A stretch of 8,199 bases of DNA from Pseudomonadota bacterium. GTDB lineage: Bacteria > Bdellovibrionota > Bdellovibrionia > Bdellovibrionales > JAEYZS01. The stretch lies in assembly GCA_023427925.1 (NCBI GenBank), contig JAEYZS010000068.1, positions 1 to 8,199 of the forward strand, read 5' to 3'. How positions within the stretch are numbered: position 1 is the stretch's first letter; each line of letters opens with the position of its first letter. Below, piece by piece: positions 1 through 5,403 of this stretch. The notes under the pieces were generated by a model, which was given only the letters and a program-made list of their open reading frames with translations, made no database searches and was not told the origin of the DNA. The position numbers and the translations under genes are program-made.

Positions 1-1019
1 GAACTAAATCCAATGGCTGATCTTATATCTGAAATACTGACAATGATTATTACAACTAGAGCCATCACAAGTTCTGCCACATAAGGAGTTTTATATTTTG
101 GGTGTACTTTAGATAAGTTTTTTGGGAGATCAGAGTTTAATGCCATTGCATAAACAGTCCTACTTATACCTGCAAGTAGGGACAATAAAACTCCTAAACA
201 AGCAACCGATGCCCCAATTTGAACGATTGGCGACAGAGAAGCATATTTCCCTGACTCCACAACTAATGTAAGTGGTGATTTTGAAGTCTTTAAAATTTGA
301 GTATCTACACTCATTAAAGTTGTAAGGATCACTACCATGTAAACAAGCAAGGTGATTCCTAGAGAAATAAGGATAGCTTTAGGAATTGTTTTTTCTGGTG
401 AAATGACTTCTTCTCCTAGAGTGCCAAGCCTAGCGTAGCCAGCAAAAGCAAAAAACATCATACCAGCGGATTGCAAAATGCCATGAAAACCATTCTCCCA
501 AAATCCAGTGAGTCTCTGGACATGAGCACCTCCTCCAATTTGTGCGCTAAGTACGACAAGTGTTAATACAGCCAAAACAAAAATGAGGATGAGTTTTGTT
601 GTGTGCGCAGTTTTTTTAACGCCAAGATAATTAATAGTTGTAAGAGATAGCACTGCTAAAATTGCAGCAATTTTAGGAAAGTCTGGAAATGCGTAGTAAG
701 CAAACGTTAAAGCCATAGCAGTACAGCTTGCAATTTTCCCAATAACAAAGCCCCATCCAGCTAAGTAGCCCCAAATATGTCCTAATCTTTTTCTACCATA
801 TACATAGGTGCCACCAGATTCAGGATAAAGAGCTGCGAGCTGTGCCATCGTGGCAGAATTCATGTAAGCTAGTGCTCCCGCAATAAGAACTCCGAAGATC
901 AACCCTGTTCCAGCAGCAATTACTCCTGGCGAAATAGACGCAAAAATTCCGGCGCCAATCATGGCACCTAGTCCAATAAAAATTGCATCATTTAAATTTA
1001 ATCGCCTAGCTAAATTCAT
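1..1019 (-). CDS. APC-family amino acid permease, paralog 1 (3'-partial at window edge)
   Basis: This is an inner-membrane amino acid/polyamine transporter of the APC superfamily; the substrate cannot be told from sequence. I read 339 uninterrupted codons from an ATG at 1017-1019 down to the left edge, so the C-terminus is missing (roughly 68 residues if it matches its paralog). Visible hallmarks are the N-terminal GLGAMIGAGIF helix-1 motif (about residues 16-26), the conserved SCTAMALTF stretch near 98-106, and FFAFAGYARLGTLGEEV near 189-205. Many hydrophobic segments follow, in the pattern of a 12-helix APC protein. It lies 32 nt downstream of the fic gene on the same strand, suggesting co-transcription. 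No strong Shine-Dalgarno precedes the ATG. It is about 77% identical (hand count, about 262/339, no gaps) to the permease at 6323-7546. The family call is firm, the substrate unknown. Confidence 0.9.
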   Translation of the reverse strand, partial: MNLARRLNLNDAIFIGLGAMIGAGIFASISPGVIAAGTGLIFGVLIAGALAYMNSATMAQLAALYPESGGTYVYGRKRLGHIWGYLAGWGFVIGKIASCTAMALTFAYYAFPDFPKIAAILAVLSLTTINYLGVKKTAHTTKLILIFVLAVLTLVVLSAQIGGGAHVQRLTGFWENGFHGILQSAGMMFFAFAGYARLGTLGEEVISPEKTIPKAILISLGITLLVYMVVILTTLMSVDTQILKTSKSPLTLVVESGKYASLSPIVQIGASVACLGVLLSLLAGISRTVYAMALNSDLPKNLSKVHPKYKTPYVAELVMALVVIIIVSISDIRSAIGFS

Positions 1020-1051
1020 GTTAAAATTTCCGTTTCGAGAAATTGCTATAT

Positions 1052-2110
1052 CTATCTAAAATAGACTCGAGCCTTCCTATCGCCACGAGCTTTAATTTTC
1101 TTTTCATTTACAAGAGCTTCTAGATCTCTTTGTACTGTCCTTCTTGGAATATCTGAGAGCAGTTTTAATACGTCTTGCAACGAAAATTCTTTTTTCTGTT
1201 TACTGAAAGATATGATTTTTTCTTTTCTCGCTTCTGGTTTTCTATCAAGACTCTTTCTAACAAATTTTTTACTATCTTTAATTACCTGTTCTGCAGAAAT
1301 AGCAAAACACTCAGCCAGATATTCGATGATTGGATTTAGTGATTCAAAGCTTTTACATTGCCTGATTGAAGAGTAATACCGATCTCTCGTGGCCATTATC
1401 GCAGTTTCGCTTGGAACAAACTTGGCAATTTTCTCTCCATTCTTCAAAAGTAATAGGTGCTGCATTAAGCGCATAGTTCTGCCATTTCCATCAACAAATG
1501 GATGGATGGCTACTGCCAAGTAATGAAATGCAAAGGCTTTCACAAAAGGATTCGTGTCTTCGTTTTCATTTAGCCACTCCCATAATTCCGAAAGGAGCTC
1601 TTTGAGAAAATGAGGTTCTGGTACATCATCAATTTTTTTACCTGTGCTGGCATCAGCAATTTCAACTTTGATTGTTCTAATATTTCCCCATTGGTTTTTA
1701 TCAGAAAGTAAATCTTTAGTGATGAGTTTTTGAATATCGCACATGTCTCTGATTTTAAGCTTTGCTTTTTCATCTGCTAACACTTCGATGTACTCAAGTG
1801 CGTCATTGTAGTTTCTGACCTCAATCACATCTTTGTCTGTGGTTTTACTTTTTTTACTTTCTAAAACTTGGGTAACGCCTCTGACTTCCAACTTATTTCC
1901 TTCTATTTGGTTAGAATAAGTAATCGCTAAAATCTTGGCCTGTCTTAAAAGTTGAAGTTCAAGAGGTTGACCTAAATATTCCTCAATATAAGGTTTAGTT
2001 TCTGCGATACGCATTAAAAGCTTTACGAGTTTGTCCGTATATTCAAACCTATAGGGTATCTTATGCTGACTTAATAAAGGATATCTAGCCATACAATCAT
2101 TATGCGCCAT
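1052..2110 (-). CDS. Fic-domain protein with C-terminal winged helix (putative AMPylator/regulator)
   Basis: This is a Fic-family protein of 352 residues. Fic enzymes usually transfer AMP from ATP to a hydroxyl side chain of a target protein. The catalytic loop HPFVDGNGRTMR lies at 203-214 and matches the full AMPylation consensus, with catalytic His203, acidic Asp207 and Arg211. An upstream SNQIEG at 66-71 fits the (S/T)xxxE(G/N) inhibitory helix motif, with Glu70 expected to block ATP gamma-phosphate placement (N-terminal, class II arrangement). The GNIRTIKVEIAD segment at 143-154 fits the target-binding flap. Residues about 298-352 look like a DeoR-type winged helix (TVQRDLEALVNEKKI), implying DNA binding. 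The start at 2110 lies inside a repeated operator and has no Shine-Dalgarno; an ATG at 2090-2092 (residue 7) is an alternative start that leaves the repeats outside the gene. It is probably autoregulated and is followed after 32 nt by permease 1. The protein target is unknown. Confidence 0.92.
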   Translation of the reverse strand: MAHNDCMARYPLLSQHKIPYRFEYTDKLVKLLMRIAETKPYIEEYLGQPLELQLLRQAKILAITYSNQIEGNKLEVRGVTQVLESKKSKTTDKDVIEVRNYNDALEYIEVLADEKAKLKIRDMCDIQKLITKDLLSDKNQWGNIRTIKVEIADASTGKKIDDVPEPHFLKELLSELWEWLNENEDTNPFVKAFAFHYLAVAIHPFVDGNGRTMRLMQHLLLLKNGEKIAKFVPSETAIMATRDRYYSSIRQCKSFESLNPIIEYLAECFAISAEQVIKDSKKFVRKSLDRKPEARKEKIISFSKQKKEFSLQDVLKLLSDIPRRTVQRDLEALVNEKKIKARGDRKARVYFR

Positions 2111-2161
2111 TTATGCGCCAAAGTAAAGTTGGCGCATAAACTTTGCGCCATTTATGCGCCA
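2100..2161. promoter_or_regulatory. Cluster of TTATGCGCCA half-sites at the fic start (putative operator)
   Basis: There are five copies of one 10-mer in 62 bp. On the plus strand TTATGCGCCA lies at 2100-2109, 2111-2120 and 2152-2161, with a degenerate copy (2 mismatches) at 2141-2150. The reverse complement TGGCGCATAA lies at 2130-2139. Two tandem pairs with 11-bp spacing flank one inverted copy. The pair 2111-2120/2130-2139 forms an inverted repeat with a 9-bp spacer. The cluster covers the fic start codon and the region just upstream, where a repressor would act. Autoregulation by the winged helix of the Fic protein is an inference. No convincing -35/-10 pair could be fixed here. Confidence 0.75.
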
Positions 2162-2183
2162 TTTCAATACTGACACAAAGGAC

Positions 2184-2198
2184 GTCTCAATTTGAGAC
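2184..2198. promoter_or_regulatory. Perfect 7-bp-arm palindrome GTCTCAA-T-TTGAGAC
   Basis: Two perfect 7-nt arms surround a single central T. The compact symmetric form and the position in a divergent promoter region fit an operator for a small dimeric regulator. The regulator is unknown. Confidence 0.5.
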
Positions 2199-2214
2199 AA
2201 GACTTAAGTAGGTA

Positions 2215-2250
2215 GTTTCGGTCTATTTCAAACCGTTTCAAGTCATTTCA
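2215..2250. repeat. Four RTTTCR hexamers with exact 10-nt period
   Basis: GTTTCG at 2215, ATTTCA at 2225, GTTTCA at 2235 and ATTTCA at 2245 recur every 10 nt, separated by unrelated 4-nt spacers. That puts each hexamer on about the same face of the helix. Further ATTTCA copies at 2161, 2320, 2351 and 2371 lie at distances close to whole helical turns. The role is unknown; an array of protein-binding sites is the simplest reading. Confidence 0.55.
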
Positions 2251-2287
2251 CCCCATCCAAACTTCCTAAGCATTCAAAGCAGACTTC

Positions 2288-2307
2288 CGAATCCCTCAAA
2301 GGATTCG
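2288..2307. other. Hairpin CGAATCC-N6-GGATTCG followed by T-rich tract
   Basis: A perfect 7-bp stem with a 6-nt loop is followed on the plus strand by a T-rich run (2308-2323). The shape resembles a weak intrinsic terminator, but no plus-strand gene ends just before it. It may instead be a leader or regulatory hairpin for the DUF4423 transcript. Confidence 0.35.
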
Positions 2308-2381
2308 TGTATTTGTTTTATTTCATTTGAAAAACCAAGAGTCGATTTAGATTTCACGAAATATCCCGAAATTTCAGGCTT

Positions 2382-2412
2382 TGGTAACCATATGGTAACC
2401 ACGTGGTAACCA
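2382..2412. repeat. Three TGGTAACCA direct repeats with 11-nt period
   Basis: Identical TGGTAACCA copies start at 2382, 2393 and 2404. Each core (GGTAACC) is itself a near-palindrome around a central A, so the array reads similarly on both strands. It lies about 90 nt before the DUF4423 start codon and could be an iterated operator. No other copy was noticed in the window. Confidence 0.65.
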
Positions 2413-2490
2413 GAGCAGTAAGCCTTCGTTGGAGCATATTCAGGTGCGAATTTTAACTGGCATTGGCTACAAGCCACGCCCAAAACCAAC

Positions 2491-2503
2491 GGAGGATTTT
2501 ATG
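2491..2503 (+). promoter_or_regulatory. Shine-Dalgarno GGAGG fixing the DUF4423 start
   Basis: GGAGG at 2491-2495 sits 5 nt before ATG 2501-2503. The reading frame stays open upstream to a TTG at 2429, but that codon has no comparable ribosome site and its extra 24 residues show no family similarity. This supports 2501 as the start. Confidence 0.75.
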
Positions 2504-3271
2504 TACAATCTTTTAGTCAAACTTATGGTCCTTAGCGCAGGGCTATTAGGACAAATTGCAAAAGAGTTGGGTATCCATACAACACTCCTTAGTCATACCC
2601 TTCGCGGAGACAAAAACTTAACTCCTGAGCAAGCAATATTACTCGCAGAATTTATGAACCTACCGACAACAGAGTCCGACTATTTTTTGTTATTAGTGCA
2701 GATAGAAAGAGCTGGAAATTTTAAGCTTAAACAAAAGTATCAAAGAGATCTAAACAAAATAAAATTCGAAGCAAAAGAAATATCAAGGCGGGTTAAATCA
2801 AACATGGAACTCTCTGAAGAAGAGAAAGCCCAATTTTATTCTTCGTGGCTCTACTCTGGAATCAGGCAACTCACATCTATTGAGGGTTACAACACGCCAG
2901 GAGATCTCTCAAGAGCTTTTAATATCAAAAAAGAAGAGTTTAATCGTGTATTAGAATTTTTATTAGAAACCGGTTTATGTAAAGAGCGATCAGGTAAAAT
3001 TAAAATTGGCCCCTCTAATACACACATTGATTCAAAGTCTCCGTATGTTTTTCAACATCATAAAAATTGGCGGATAAAGGCTTTTGAGAAACACAATAAT
3101 CTCTTGCCCGAAGAACTGATGTATACAGCTCCGTTTACAATGTCTAACAAAGATTTCGAATCTTTAAGAGAAGAAGTCATTAAGTTGATTCAAAAATTAA
3201 TAAGTACTTCCGAAAAAACAAAAAATGAACGATTGGCATGCCTAAATATCGATTTATTTTTCGTAAAATAA
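2501..3271 (+). CDS. TIGR02147/DUF4423-family putative transcriptional regulator
   Basis: The protein has 256 residues from the preferred ATG. I recognise the TIGR02147/DUF4423 pattern known mainly from Bdellovibrio-like bacteria and Fibrobacter. A helix-turn-helix lies at about 15-50 (LGQIAKELGIHTTLLSHTLRG), followed by YFLLLVQIERAG at 61-72, FYSSWLYSGIRQL near 112-124, VLEFLLETGL at 150-159, the family's SPYVFQHHKNWR block at 180-191, and a CLNIDLF end near 247-253. The HTH implies DNA binding; the C-terminal domain is of unknown function and could sense a ligand or bind a partner. Relative to family members I recall, the part before the HTH is short and diverged, so a small N-terminal loss is possible. 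It is divergent from fic across a repeat-rich gap and convergent with arsR, with only 33 nt between stop codons. The regulated genes are unknown. Confidence 0.8.
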   Translation: MYNLLVKLMVLSAGLLGQIAKELGIHTTLLSHTLRGDKNLTPEQAILLAEFMNLPTTESDYFLLLVQIERAGNFKLKQKYQRDLNKIKFEAKEISRRVKSNMELSEEEKAQFYSSWLYSGIRQLTSIEGYNTPGDLSRAFNIKKEEFNRVLEFLLETGLCKERSGKIKIGPSNTHIDSKSPYVFQHHKNWRIKAFEKHNNLLPEELMYTAPFTMSNKDFESLREEVIKLIQKLISTSEKTKNERLACLNIDLFFVK

Positions 3272-3304
3272 TCGAATCTCAGGAAACCATGTTAACTATC
3301 ACTC

Positions 3305-3619
3305 TTACTTGCAAAAAATACGATATAAAGACTTCATCAGCTCATTTACTCGCTCGTCGGCTATCCTGTAATAGATCTGTTTTCCTTCGCGGCGGGATTC
3401 AACTAGGCTCTCTAGGCGCATGGCCTTTAGAAATTGAGAGACAGCTGATTGAGAGGCGCCACAAATTTCTTCTATTTCGCCTACTGATTTCTCTCCCTCT
3501 ACAAGACTGCATAAAATAAGAAGTCTTTGTGGATGAGACAATTGTTTCAATAAGGCCGCTACGTCCTTACTCTTGCGTCTCATAATAGCTATATTTTTTG
3601 AAGTGCCTTGACTTTTCAT
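3305..3619 (-). CDS. ArsR-family persulfide-sensing repressor (BigR/SqrR/YgaV type)
   Basis: This small winged-helix repressor (104 residues) most resembles BigR, SqrR and YgaV by its LSHPQRLLILCSLVEGEKSV stretch (27-46) and LYRIFC end (98-103). In those proteins two cysteines 66 residues apart form a polysulfide bridge on exposure to persulfide and release DNA. Here Cys37 and Cys103 are exactly 66 apart. Cys53, near the start of the HTH, is an extra cysteine. The recognition helix is about ASQSAVSQFLKAM (55-67), and the wing carries SRREGKQIYYRI (75-86). It is divergently transcribed from the sulfur operon, and a 34-bp palindrome between them overlaps its start codon. That start (3617-3619) lacks a Shine-Dalgarno and may be leaderless; ATG 3581-3583 (residue 13) is an alternative that keeps the core domain. 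Autoregulation and control of the operon are inferred from this layout. Confidence 0.9.
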   Translation of the reverse strand: MKSQGTSKNIAIMRRKSKDVAALLKQLSHPQRLLILCSLVEGEKSVGEIEEICGASQSAVSQFLKAMRLESLVESRREGKQIYYRIADERVNELMKSLYRIFCK

Positions 3620-3635
3620 ATTATGATATTATAAT
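3608..3635 (+). promoter_or_regulatory. Near-consensus sigma-70 promoter for the sulfur operon
   Basis: TTGACT at 3608-3613 and TATAAT at 3630-3635 are separated by 16 nt, predicting transcription to begin near 3642 and a leader of about 70 nt before the first gene. The -10 box lies in the centre of the ArsR palindrome. The minus strand also carries TATAAT within the same palindrome, with TTTGCA 16 nt upstream of it, a possible promoter for the repressor gene. Confidence 0.7.
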
Positions 3636-3648
3636 ATATTAATATGAA
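3615..3648. promoter_or_regulatory. 34-bp AT-rich palindrome, putative BigR/SqrR-type operator
   Basis: The centre is between 3631 and 3632, and 15 of 17 base pairs are symmetric, with the only mismatches at 3625/3638 and 3624/3639. The outer arms are TTCATATTA and TAATATGAA, and the core is ATATTATAATAT. It covers the operon's -10 box, most of the spacer and the arsR start codon. AT-rich dyads are what BigR-type repressors are known to bind, so occupancy should block both directions. Confidence 0.75.
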
Positions 3649-3669
3649 TTGCAAACTAAATTATAACTG

Positions 3670-3684
3670 TCATTTCATAAATGA
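3670..3684. other. Small inverted repeat TCATTT-N3-AAATGA in the operon leader
   Basis: Six-nt perfect arms surround a 3-nt loop in the predicted 5' leader of the sulfur operon, 13 nt before the ribosome site AAAAGGA (3697-3703). It is short and AT-rich, so it may be chance. Confidence 0.25.
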
Positions 3685-3711
3685 TACTTATGCAATAAAA
3701 GGATTTTAACT

Positions 3712-4143
3712 ATGAGTATTGACCAGATTATATATTCTTTATTTGGCGGGGTTCTTATTGGAACGGCTGCCACCCTAATGCTGCTCTTCAACGGTCGAGT
3801 TGCAGGGATTAGCGGAATCATTGCTTCCTCTTTAGGAAAACTAAAAGCTGATGGCTATTGGAGGTGGATGTTTCTTGCCGGATTAATACTTGGTGGAGTA
3901 ATTGCCTACGCTCTAAAGCCCGATCTATTTATAAATACAACCGGTAGAAGCTCAACTGCTATCTTGGTTGCTGGCTTACTTGTCGGCTATGGAACAGTTA
4001 TGGGAAGTGGCTGCACTAGTGGCCACGGTGTATGTGGTTTAAGTCGTCTCTCAGTAAGATCCGCGATTGCGACACTCGCCTTTATGCTTTTTGGATTTTT
4101 AACAGTTCAAGCCATAGAATATTTTTTGGGAGGGTCAATATGA
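3712..4143 (+). CDS. YeeE/YedE-family sulfur transporter, first half-size subunit
   Basis: This is a membrane protein of 143 residues from the YeeE/YedE (Sulf_transp) family. Full-length relatives such as YeeE/TsuA import thiosulfate, and paired short forms (PmpA/PmpB-like) occur in bigR-type operons. Four or five hydrophobic segments are visible. Family motifs are FNGRVAGISGI (26-36) and GSGCTSGHGVCGLSR (98-112), with Cys101 and Cys108 in the region where TsuA-type proteins hold thiosulfate-contacting cysteines. The start has a good ribosome site (AAAAGGA at 3697-3703). It is the first gene of the operon and ends in an ATGA overlap with the second subunit, implying translational coupling. 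The exact substrate (thiosulfate, sulfane sulfur or another species) is inferred. Confidence 0.88.
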   Translation: MSIDQIIYSLFGGVLIGTAATLMLLFNGRVAGISGIIASSLGKLKADGYWRWMFLAGLILGGVIAYALKPDLFINTTGRSSTAILVAGLLVGYGTVMGSGCTSGHGVCGLSRLSVRSAIATLAFMLFGFLTVQAIEYFLGGSI

Positions 4144-4580
4144 GCAGAACAATCTTCCTCCAGAATTTCACAGCTTTTGTGGTAGGTCTAATTTTTGCGA
4201 TAGGACTCGCAATTTCAGGGATGACTCAGCCTCAAAAAATTGTGGATTTCCTAAATCCTTGGAATTGGGATCCATCCTTACTCTTTGTAATGATCGGTGC
4301 AGTAGGAACTCACATTATCACTTATCCGCTTATTCGAAAGAAATCTTCTCCTATTCTAGATATCAAGTGGCATGTACCGACGAGGAAAGATATCTCCTCT
4401 CGCTTAGCAATAGGTTCCATGCTTTTTGGAATTGGCTGGGGCCTTGGCGGGTTTTGTCCAGGACCCGGAGTAGCTTCTTTAGCAAGTGGCGATTACCGAG
4501 TATTTCTTTTTGTAGGCGCAATGGTTATTGGGATGATTCTATTTAAGAAAACCGAAGTTTATCTAAAATTAAGAGAGTGA
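4140..4580 (+). CDS. YeeE/YedE-family (DUF6691-type) sulfur transporter, second half-size subunit
   Basis: The protein has 146 residues and is homologous to the second half of YeeE/YedE-type transporters. It has four or so membrane segments. Recognisable motifs are GLAISGMTQPQKIVDFLN (22-39), WDPSLLFVMIGA (43-54) and FGIGWGLGGFCPGPGVASL (96-114), with the conserved Cys106. The frame is open further upstream inside the preceding gene, but ATG 4140-4142 overlaps the preceding stop as ATGA and has GGGAGGG at 4128-4134, so that start is chosen. It probably assembles with the first subunit into one pore, since each alone is about half the length of single-chain relatives. It overlaps or abuts the TauE gene downstream. 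Confidence 0.88.
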   Translation: MSRTIFLQNFTAFVVGLIFAIGLAISGMTQPQKIVDFLNPWNWDPSLLFVMIGAVGTHIITYPLIRKKSSPILDIKWHVPTRKDISSRLAIGSMLFGIGWGLGGFCPGPGVASLASGDYRVFLFVGAMVIGMILFKKTEVYLKLRE

Positions 4581-4582
4581 GT

Positions 4583-5386
4583 ATGGAATATTTTGGTTAT
4601 ATAGCCAGTTTTGCAATGGGAATAGTTCTCGGCCTGATGGGAGCCGGCGGCTCAATTTTAACTATCCCGATTCTGGTATATTTATTTGGCGTACCTCCTA
4701 CTCTTGCAACCAGTTACTCTTTATTTGTAGTAGGTGCAACCGCGCTTGTTGGGAGCATTATAGCTATCAGAAAAGGAGAGGTTAATTTCCGAACAACTCT
4801 TTCCTTCGCTATTGCTAGCATAATTGGTGTTAATATATCTCGTAGTATAATTATCCCTTCAATTCCAGTCACTATTGCACAAATAGGCTCATTTGTTTTA
4901 ACCAAAGAAACACTTATCATGGTGCTCTTTGCAATCTTAATGACTCTTGCTTCTTACTCCATGATCAAAAGAAAAACTCCGCACAAGTCAATCCGGATGC
5001 AACTATTCAAGCAAGCAGTATTTATGGCCATTCAAGGTCTCATTGTCGGTATTCTAGTTGGTTTCGTAGGTGCAGGAGGAGGATTTCTTATTATACCTGT
5101 GTTGATTTTTATGGGTGGCCTATCCATGAAAACTGCCGTTAGCACGTCTTTGCTCATTATTACAATTCAATCACTCTTAGGATTTGGTAGCGATATCTTT
5201 CGAGGACAATTAGTAGACTGGTCGATACTTACTGCAGTCGCAACAATTGCAATCTTTGGGATTATTGTCGGATCGAGATTCACAAATAGATTTGATGAAC
5301 AAAATTTAAAATATATATTCGGATGGATGATTCTAATTATGGGAATTACCATATTAGCAGAACAGCTGCTGTATTTAAAAACTTAA
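4583..5386 (+). CDS. TauE/SafE-family sulfite/anion exporter
   Basis: This inner-membrane protein of 267 residues belongs to the TauE/SafE (TSUP) family, whose members export sulfite, sulfoacetate or related anions. The family's internal duplication is plain: [13 protein letters not shown] at 17-29 and [13 protein letters not shown] at 160-172 are the two repeat signatures, each followed by hydrophobic helices (about eight in total). I prefer ATG 4583-4585, which has AAGAGAG five nt upstream; a GTG at 4577-4579, overlapping the previous stop, would add two residues. In this operon it most likely removes the sulfite made by the persulfide dioxygenase encoded 17 nt downstream. That role is inferred from context, and the family does not fix the substrate. 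Confidence 0.9.
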   Translation: MEYFGYIASFAMGIVLGLMGAGGSILTIPILVYLFGVPPTLATSYSLFVVGATALVGSIIAIRKGEVNFRTTLSFAIASIIGVNISRSIIIPSIPVTIAQIGSFVLTKETLIMVLFAILMTLASYSMIKRKTPHKSIRMQLFKQAVFMAIQGLIVGILVGFVGAGGGFLIIPVLIFMGGLSMKTAVSTSLLIITIQSLLGFGSDIFRGQLVDWSILTAVATIAIFGIIVGSRFTNRFDEQNLKYIFGWMILIMGITILAEQLLYLKT

Positions 5387-5403
5387 AAAATCAGGAGTAT
5401 CAA

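Larger units (their letters stand above)
2111..2500. other. Repeat-rich divergent intergenic region between fic and the DUF4423 gene
   Basis: This 390-nt gap holds no gene I can support. From left to right it contains the half-site cluster at fic, a GTCTCAA-T-TTGAGAC palindrome (2184-2198), four RTTTCR hexamers exactly 10 nt apart (2215-2250), a 7-bp-stem hairpin (2288-2307), scattered further ATTTCA motifs (2161, 2320, 2351, 2371), a GAAATTTC palindrome (2368-2375), and three TGGTAACCA repeats 11 nt apart (2382-2412). The start signal of the next gene closes it. I see no tRNA, no integrase site that I can name, and no convincing sigma-70 promoter for the rightward gene. Confidence 0.7.

Noticed and set aside
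2215..2412. CRISPR array or plasmid iterons
   Set aside because: Repeat units are only 6-9 nt with 4-nt or 2-nt spacers, and there is no cas or replication gene nearby.
2274..2489. Minus-strand open frame of 71 codons across the repeat-rich gap
   Set aside because: It begins with TTG, has no ribosome site or recognisable homology, and its middle is just the translation of the TGGTAACCA repeats.
2429..2500. 24-codon N-terminal extension of the DUF4423 gene from a TTG
   Set aside because: GGAGG five nt before ATG 2501 marks a better start, and the extension shows no family similarity.
3238..3519. Plus-strand open frame of 93 codons opposite arsR
   Set aside because: It is antisense to a clearly recognised ArsR gene and has no protein family features.
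4032..4139. 36-codon upstream extension of the second YeeE subunit
   Set aside because: It lies inside the first YeeE gene in another frame. The ATGA junction with GGGAGGG supports the start at 4140.
4259..4546. Plus-strand open frame of 95 codons inside the second YeeE gene
   Set aside because: Out-of-frame shadow with low-complexity Ser/Arg-rich translation and no motif.
5323..5403. 27-codon upstream extension of the persulfide dioxygenase
   Set aside because: It overlaps the TauE C-terminus, whereas AGGAG precedes ATG 5404 and the product from there aligns with the Blh family.
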